Source: Helicobacter sp. (GTDB lineage: Bacteria; Campylobacterota; Campylobacteria; Campylobacterales; Helicobacteraceae). Taken from it: a stretch of 9,832 nt of DNA. Shown here one piece after another: positions 5,678 to 9,832 of this stretch. The notes beneath the pieces were generated by a model. The model did not search any database and was not told the DNA's origin. It saw only the letters and a list, made by a program, of their open reading frames with translations. Numbering within the stretch: position 1 is the first letter of the stretch; each line of letters opens with the position of its first letter. The position numbers were made by a program, and so were the translations under genes. The stretch is from contig JAAVGZ010000051.1 in NCBI GenBank assembly GCA_014799985.1, forward strand, positions 3,243 to 13,074, read 5' to 3'.

Positions 5678-7215
5678 TAGACAAAGGAATTAGCGCAATA
5701 CTCTTTGATTGTAGCACCTTGTTGCGTTGGAATCGCCCTGTAACGGGAATCGTGCGTGCACAGCTCGAGGTGGCGAAATACCTTTTGGGCTGCCCCTACA
5801 AGACAATATTTGTCGCATTTTCTCCCGACAAACAGGCTCTTTTGCAGGTTTCAAAAGAGACATTGCAGGCAAAGCTTGACTTTTTCGCGCATTATTCTCC
5901 GACCCAAAAGCCCTTCAACCCGCTAAGCCCGCTCAAGCGGCTAAGCGCCGTGCCAAGCCGACTCAAGAAGTTCGCCGATTCGATGCAGCATTCCAAGATT
6001 TTGCGCTTTGTCGAGCGCATTCAGTTCAAATCCAATCAGCTCAAGAGCTACGCCGAGGGCATCAGCAGCGAGCTCTCGCCCTTGTTTTTGCCACCCATTG
6101 CGCGGAGCACGCGCGCCCTGTTCAACAAAGAGACGCTATTCATCACAATGGGCTTGGATTGGGAAGACAGCAACTACGCGCTGCTCTATCAGCTCAAACA
6201 CGAGCTCAAGTTCCGCGTTGTGGGCATTTTTTGCGATGCGTTTATCCTCAAAAACCCGCAATGGGCGGCGAGCAAGGAGATTGTGGCATCGTTTATGCTG
6301 CATTTCTATCGCCTCTCGTATCTCTGCGATTGTATCGCGAGCATTTCCGAATACTCCAAAGACGAGTTCCATGCCCTGCTTTCCGCGCACAGAATCGCCG
6401 CAAGCCCCCTCGTGCGCGTCCTGCCTTTGGGCAATTGCGACAAGCCCAAAGAAGAGACGCGAGATTCCGCGCCTGCGCAAGCGCCCGTGCCCGCGTTGCG
6501 CGCCTCTGCGCCATTGCCTGTCGTAACGACCCCAACGATTACCCTGCACCGCGACCCAATCAGCGGCGAGCTCATCGGCGATGATTCTCCCGAGAGCGCG
6601 CCAGCGCTTGAGCCAAAGCCCAAAGAATCTAGGCGACACAAGCTGTCGCGCAAGAACGTGCGCGCACATAGCAGCTTTTATGTGCTCTATGTCAGCACGA
6701 TTGAACCGCGCAAGAATCACCTTTTGCTGCTCGATGTGTGGCAGCGCTTGCAGCAGTCCAACCTCCGATTCCCCGACTTGGTGCTTGTCGGCATGCGCGG
6801 TTGGGGCGCGGATTTGTTTTGGGAACGATTCAAAAACGAGAAAACGCGGCAGCATGTTTTTTGGTATGACGATGTCGGCGATTCCGAGCTCCAAACCTTC
6901 TATGAGCGCGCGCAATTTTGCGTTTTTCCGAGCTTTGACGAAGGGCTTGGGCTTGGCGCGGCAGAATCGCTGGCGCATGGCAAGCCCGTGCTCATTAGCT
7001 CCTCGCGCGGGTTGTGCGAAGCCACGCAGAATCTGATGCCCACCCTTGACCCAAACGCGCCCGAAAGTTGGGCAGACTGGATTTTGCGCCTAAGCAACGA
7101 TTCAGCAGAGTTGCAGAATCTCACCCAAAAGGCGCAGCAATTCACGCGCCGCAGCTGGCATGACTTTGCGCATGATTTCATCGAGTTTGCGCTCGAGAAA
7201 AAGGAGACAACGTGA
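5674..7215 (+). CDS. GT4-like glycosyltransferase with a long Pro/Ala-rich interdomain insert
   Basis: This 513-residue protein is probably a retaining transferase that moves a sugar from a nucleotide donor to a surface glycan. The N-terminal segment RPVTGIVRAQLEVAKYL (21-37) resembles the opening of many GT-B enzymes. The C-terminal half is typical of GT4: VSTIEPRKNH (340-349), VLVG (370-373), then PSFDEGLGLGAAESLAHG (419-436), in which Glu423 and Glu431 form the E-x7-E motif of donor-site residues. No membrane helix or signal peptide is seen, so it should act on the cytoplasmic side. Residues about 256-330 form a Pro-, Ala-, Ser- and charge-rich stretch with no recognised fold between the two Rossmann halves, which makes the protein longer than the usual 350-400. 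GTG is the start, with GGAG (5663-5666) upstream, overlapping the manC stop. The donor may be GDP-mannose given the neighbour, but the sequence does not prove this. Confidence 0.85.
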   Translation: MIDKGISAILFDCSTLLRWNRPVTGIVRAQLEVAKYLLGCPYKTIFVAFSPDKQALLQVSKETLQAKLDFFAHYSPTQKPFNPLSPLKRLSAVPSRLKKFADSMQHSKILRFVERIQFKSNQLKSYAEGISSELSPLFLPPIARSTRALFNKETLFITMGLDWEDSNYALLYQLKHELKFRVVGIFCDAFILKNPQWAASKEIVASFMLHFYRLSYLCDCIASISEYSKDEFHALLSAHRIAASPLVRVLPLGNCDKPKEETRDSAPAQAPVPALRASAPLPVVTTPTITLHRDPISGELIGDDSPESAPALEPKPKESRRHKLSRKNVRAHSSFYVLYVSTIEPRKNHLLLLDVWQRLQQSNLRFPDLVLVGMRGWGADLFWERFKNEKTRQHVFWYDDVGDSELQTFYERAQFCVFPSFDEGLGLGAAESLAHGKPVLISSSRGLCEATQNLMPTLDPNAPESWADWILRLSNDSAELQNLTQKAQQFTRRSWHDFAHDFIEFALEKKETT

Positions 7216-8480
7216 AAATCGCCCAACTCACAACCTACCCAACAATCATGCCGCGTCATGGTGGGCAGATTCGCGCCTTTTTCCTCGCGCATTGCTTGCG
7301 CTATGCGGGGCATGATGTCCGCAGCCTTGCGCTTTGCGAGCCCACGCATGCACAGACCGCGCGCGATGACGTGATTCTCAACAAGCGCAACCTATCGGCG
7401 CTGCATTATTCGCCCATGCTCGCCGATTATGCCACATCGCTGCTCGCGACCAAAGAGCCCTATTTCGAGCGCCTCGCCCAGCATTTGCGCGCGTTTTTGC
7501 CAGACGCCATCTTGCTCGAGCAGCCGTGGCTGTTTCCGTTTGTGCGCAAGCTCTATCCCGACCAAATGCCGCTACTGCTCTACTCGGCGCACAACATCGA
7601 ACACACGATGAAAGCGGTGATGCTCCAAAGTGTTGGGCAAAGCGACATGGAGGCGATTGCCGCAATCGAGGCGCTCGAAGCCGAGATTTGCGCGCATGCA
7701 GACGCGACAATCGTTTGCGCGCAGCATGATTATGAGATTCTCGCCTCGATGGGCGCGAAGAATCTCGTGATATGCTCCAACGGCGTGGATTCTTTGCGCC
7801 AAAAGCCCGATGTCGAGCAGATTTTGCAAAAGTCTCTCGCCTCGCGCAGCTTCGCGCTGTTTGTGGGCTCGGCGCATGTACCCAACGCGCTTGGCTTTTG
7901 GGACATGCTCTCCACCAATCTTTCCTATCTTCGCCCCGAGCAGTTCATCGTTGTTGTCGGCTCTGTGGGCAGAATCCTATACCAATACGCGCCCGAAAAA
8001 GAGAGCATTTTGCACCTATTAAATGAGCAAAAAATAAAAATTTTGGGCGAGGTCAGCCGCGATGTCCTCACTACATTGCTCGTGAAAGCAAATGTGATTC
8101 TGCTGCCTCTGACGCTCGGCGGGGGCACGAACCTCAAGACCGCCGAGGCGATTGTCGCCAACCGCCCCGTTGTCGCGACAAGCCTCGCCATTCGCGGCTT
8201 CGAGTTTGCGCGCAATCTCACAAATTTTGCGATTGCCGACACGCAAGAGCGCTTCATCGCCGCGTTGCAAGCCGCCTTTGCAAAGACGCAGCCGCCGCTG
8301 CCAAAAGACGAGCAAAACTTGCGACACAATCTGTATTGGGGGCTCACGCTCGCGCCGCTCGCGCCGCTCGTTGCCTCGCTCGAAGTTCCGAGTGAGCCCG
8401 CAGTGCCCGCGCCACCGACTGCAAGCAAGAAAGCTTTAAGCCTCCCACATCGCGCCGATTCTGCACAGCCACAAACATAA
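7212..8480 (+). CDS. GT4-like glycosyltransferase with a Pro-rich C-terminal tail
   Basis: This 422-residue protein is probably a second transferase in the same glycan pathway. The N-terminus KIAQLTTYPTIMPRHGGQIR (2-21) carries the GG-x-x-R loop common in GT4 donor/acceptor domains. SAHNIEHTM (125-133) and VICSNGVD (186-193) are familiar GT4 segments, and LFVGSAHVPNALG (216-228) opens the second Rossmann domain. The donor-site motif is PLTLGGGTNLKTAEAI (299-314): Glu312 is kept, but the first glutamate of E-x7-E is Gly304. This variant occurs in a known subset of the fold. The last 30 or so residues are Pro/Ala/Ser-rich and probably disordered, recalling the insert in the gene upstream. GTG is the start, overlapping the previous stop (GTGA), and AAGGAG (7201-7206) is 5 nt upstream. 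Acceptor and sugar are unknown. Confidence 0.82.
   Translation: MKIAQLTTYPTIMPRHGGQIRAFFLAHCLRYAGHDVRSLALCEPTHAQTARDDVILNKRNLSALHYSPMLADYATSLLATKEPYFERLAQHLRAFLPDAILLEQPWLFPFVRKLYPDQMPLLLYSAHNIEHTMKAVMLQSVGQSDMEAIAAIEALEAEICAHADATIVCAQHDYEILASMGAKNLVICSNGVDSLRQKPDVEQILQKSLASRSFALFVGSAHVPNALGFWDMLSTNLSYLRPEQFIVVVGSVGRILYQYAPEKESILHLLNEQKIKILGEVSRDVLTTLLVKANVILLPLTLGGGTNLKTAEAIVANRPVVATSLAIRGFEFARNLTNFAIADTQERFIAALQAAFAKTQPPLPKDEQNLRHNLYWGLTLAPLAPLVASLEVPSEPAVPAPPTASKKALSLPHRADSAQPQT
8349..8370 (+). repeat. Short in-frame 9-bp tandem repeat in the second glycosyltransferase
   Basis: The unit CTCGCGCCG occurs twice in tandem, plus 4 bases of a third copy, and encodes Leu-Ala-Pro repeats. The period is a multiple of three, so slippage would change length without a frameshift. 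It sits where the folded domain gives way to the Pro-rich tail. Confidence 0.55.
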
Positions 8481-8484
8481 GACA

Positions 8485-9438
8485 ATGAGCAAAAGAATCG
8501 GGCTGATTGCCACAGGCGGGACGATTGCGGGTGTGCAAGCGCCCGATATGCAATCCTACACCGCAGGAATCGTGCCGATTGGCGCGCTGCTTTCTGGCTT
8601 GCGCTTTGAGGGCGCAGAAATCTACCCCACACAGCTCGCCAACATCGATAGTTGCGACATGGACGCGGATTTGTGGTTCGCGCTTGTGCGCGCAGTCGAT
8701 ACCGCGCTTGCCGATATGGACGGCATCGTCATCACGCACGGCACGGACACGCTCGAGGAGAGCGCGTTTTTGTTGCAGCTTTTGGTTGCAACGCGCAAGC
8801 CCATCGTGCTCACAGGCGCGAACCGCCCGAGCAACGCGCTTGGCGCGGACGGATTGCGCAATCTCCACAACGCGCTTTGCATTGCATGCAGCGAGCGTGC
8901 GCATGGCGTGCTCGTTACGATGAACGATGCCATCTTCGCACCGACAGATTGTGTCAAGGCGACAACGCTTGGCGCGGATTGCTTCGCTGCGCACAACGGC
9001 GCTTTGGGCTATGTGCAGCAGGGCGCTGTGCATTTTTTGCGCACGCAATCGCGCGAGCTGCCCCATTTCGCGGCGCGCTCGCCCGAGTGTTTCGCGCGGG
9101 TCGAGATTCTGCTCTCATACGCGCACAATGGGCTCGGGGCGATTCTTGGCGCGCTCAAAGAGGACGGCGTGCGCGGCGTTGTCATCGCGGGCAGCGGCGC
9201 GGGGAATGTGCATTTTGCGCTCAAGCGCGCACTTGCGAATCGGGCGCATGGGCTCACGATTGTGTGCGCCTCACGCGTTGCGCGTGCGTTTGTCGCGCCC
9301 GCGATGTTGCAAGCGCCGCAATGGATTGCCGCAGGCTATCTTAGCCCGTTTGCTGCGCGGATTCTGCTCGCGCTTTTGCTTGGCAGCGGCGCAACGCATG
9401 ACGCAATCGCGCGGGCATTTGCGGTGTTTGGGGATTGA
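8485..9438 (+). CDS. ansA: L-asparaginase-family amidohydrolase, probably cytoplasmic
   Basis: The family hydrolyses asparagine to aspartate and ammonia. The 317-residue protein is slightly shorter than usual (about 330). The first signature is ATGGTIAG (9-16) with nucleophile Thr13, and Tyr25 follows in the flexible loop. The second signature is ITHGTDTLEE (83-92) with Thr87-Asp88. Lys158 (in DCVKAT) completes the second triad. By recalled alignment with the E. coli type II enzyme, three substrate-pocket residues differ: Gln59 is Cys57, Asn248 is Ala239 (in GSGAGN), and the loop bearing Glu283 is shortened and lacks an obvious acid. Activity on asparagine is therefore likely but not certain. 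No signal peptide is seen, unlike the periplasmic enzymes. It starts 4 nt after the previous stop with only a weak AAG upstream, so it may depend on read-through translation. Low-affinity cytoplasmic or altered-specificity amidase are both possible. Confidence 0.88.
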   Translation: MSKRIGLIATGGTIAGVQAPDMQSYTAGIVPIGALLSGLRFEGAEIYPTQLANIDSCDMDADLWFALVRAVDTALADMDGIVITHGTDTLEESAFLLQLLVATRKPIVLTGANRPSNALGADGLRNLHNALCIACSERAHGVLVTMNDAIFAPTDCVKATTLGADCFAAHNGALGYVQQGAVHFLRTQSRELPHFAARSPECFARVEILLSYAHNGLGAILGALKEDGVRGVVIAGSGAGNVHFALKRALANRAHGLTIVCASRVARAFVAPAMLQAPQWIAAGYLSPFAARILLALLLGSGATHDAIARAFAVFGD

Positions 9439-9482
9439 TGTGTGGGCGACTGTCGCTCCTCCGATTCTTTGGTACTAACATC

Positions 9483-9498
9483 GGCGCAATCTTGCGCC
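9483..9498. repeat. Hairpin after ansA, possible weak terminator
   Basis: GGCGCAA (9483-9489) and TTGCGCC (9492-9498) are perfect inverted arms, realistically a 6-bp stem with a 4-nt loop. No T tract follows on either side, so termination is uncertain. It lies 44 bp after the ansA stop and abuts the first palindromic repeat. Confidence 0.4.
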
Positions 9499-9601
9499 AT
9501 TGCGAGCGAAGCGAAGCAATCTAACGGCACAGAATCCTCATGATTCTAGCTTCATATACGGTTGCTTGCCACGCTCGCCCAACGGGCTCGCTCGCAATGA
9601 C
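9498..9601. repeat. Palindromic intergenic repeat, copy 1
   Basis: This element is 104 bp long, bounded by CATTGCGAG (9498-9506) and its complement CTCGCAATG (9591-9599). Inside are a second pair of arms (AAGCAA with TTGCTT) and a central hairpin AGAATC-CTCAT-GATTCT (9531-9547). The right half holds a small hairpin GCCC-AAC-GGGC. Nothing in it looks coding. CATTGCGAG-type repeats are known from several unrelated bacterial genomes. Confidence 0.85.
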
Positions 9602-9630
9602 GAGATGTTTCGCTAACGCTCAACATGACA
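9601..9630 (-). repeat. Related 30-bp repeat in reverse orientation
   Basis: Read on the minus strand it begins TGTCATGTTGAGCGTTAGCG, close to the left end of copy 2 (TGTCATTGCGAGCGTTAGTG). It has its own short arms ATGTT and AACAT. It appears to be a distinct member of the same repeat family, lying directly between the two long copies. Confidence 0.6.
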
Positions 9631-9657
9631 ATGGAGAATTTTACATGCGCTATTTTG

Positions 9658-9761
9658 TGTCATTGCGAGCGTTAGTGAAGCAATCAATAGGCACAGAATC
9701 CTCATGATTCTAGCTTCGTGCACGGTTGATTGCCGCGAGGCTAGCGCCTCTCGCAATGACA
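9658..9761. repeat. Palindromic intergenic repeat, copy 2
   Basis: This element is 104 bp long, the same length and orientation as copy 1. Its termini TGTCATTGCGAG (9658-9669) and CTCGCAATGACA (9750-9761) are perfect 12-bp inverted repeats. GCAATC/GATTGC arms enclose the same central hairpin (9695-9711). The 28 bp at 9690-9717 are identical to 9526-9553 in copy 1. The right half has a GAGGC-TAGC-GCCTC hairpin where copy 1 has a different one. Confidence 0.87.
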
Positions 9762-9832
9762 GATAGCTAGTTGCAAAGAATCCCCAGAAAAAGCGCGCGC
9801 AAAGCTATGGCGAAGCCACAGCACAGCGCCGC
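9762..9832. other. Window end without a confident gene
   Basis: These 71 bases hold an 8-bp near-perfect hairpin, GCTATGGC-GAA-GCCACAGC (9804-9822), with one G-U type pair, and a GCGCGCGC run (9793-9800). A minus-strand frame is open from the window edge to a TAG at 9767-9769 and would encode a hydrophobic peptide end. It is too short to call a gene. Confidence 0.5.

Noticed and set aside
8344..9066. A 240-codon minus-strand frame opposite the end of the second glycosyltransferase and ansA
   Set aside because: The composition is Arg/Ala/Cys-rich shadow coding typical of GC-rich antisense frames, with no start-site signal.
8652..9344. A 230-codon + strand frame overlapping ansA in another phase
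   Set aside because: It is Arg/Ala/Cys/His-rich and overlaps the convincing asparaginase along its whole length; no motif is visible.
9445..9458. GGGCGAC/GTCGCTC inverted repeat just after ansA as a terminator
   Set aside because: The perfect arms leave a 1-nt loop, the workable stem is only about 5 bp including a G-U pair, and no T tract follows.
9498..9761. CRISPR array or an insertion sequence
   Set aside because: There are only two long copies and one partial relative, without regular spacers, and no transposase frame fits between the inverted ends.

Overview
The window looks like chromosomal DNA from a Campylobacterota (epsilonproteobacterial) organism, most likely a Helicobacter or a close relative. 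Three things point there: a petABC operon whose 'cytochrome c1' is a two-heme cytochrome c, a Csd4-type cell-shape carboxypeptidase with the unusual Gln-x-x-Glu zinc motif, and a bifunctional ManC in a polysaccharide gene set. All confident genes are on the + strand. This assignment is inferred from protein features; no database was searched.

Region 1 (about 1-2860) is a respiratory operon. petA (Rieske Fe-S protein, Tat-exported), petB (cytochrome b) and petC (two-heme cytochrome c anchored at both ends) encode the quinol:cytochrome c oxidoreductase. They are tightly packed, with an 11-nt gap and then an ATGA overlap, and end at a strong hairpin terminator (2817-2861). The Rieske protein lacks both residues that normally raise the cluster potential, which fits oxidation of low-potential menaquinol.

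Region 2 (about 2862-9438) is a second transcription unit that begins with a TATAAT box just behind the terminator. Its order is csd4 (periplasmic D,L-carboxypeptidase that trims peptidoglycan tripeptides and sets helical shape; TTG start), manC (GDP-mannose synthesis), two GT4-like glycosyltransferases, and an asparaginase-family amidohydrolase. manC and the two glycosyltransferases are chained by identical 4-nt GTGA overlaps, which suggests translational coupling. ManC would supply GDP-mannose (and possibly GDP-fucose or other derivatives) and the transferases would build a surface glycan. The asparaginase shares the transcript but has no obvious link to glycan synthesis. Hand-counted GC is clearly higher at the ansA end than in petB.

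Region 3 (9439-9832) has no confident gene. It holds a cluster of palindromic intergenic repeats: two 104-bp copies that share inverted termini and an identical 28-bp core, with a third, 30-bp repeat in reverse orientation between them. The last 70 bases may hold the 3' end of a minus-strand gene, but this cannot be shown from the window.

No tRNA, rRNA, CRISPR array, transposase gene or phage gene was recognised.
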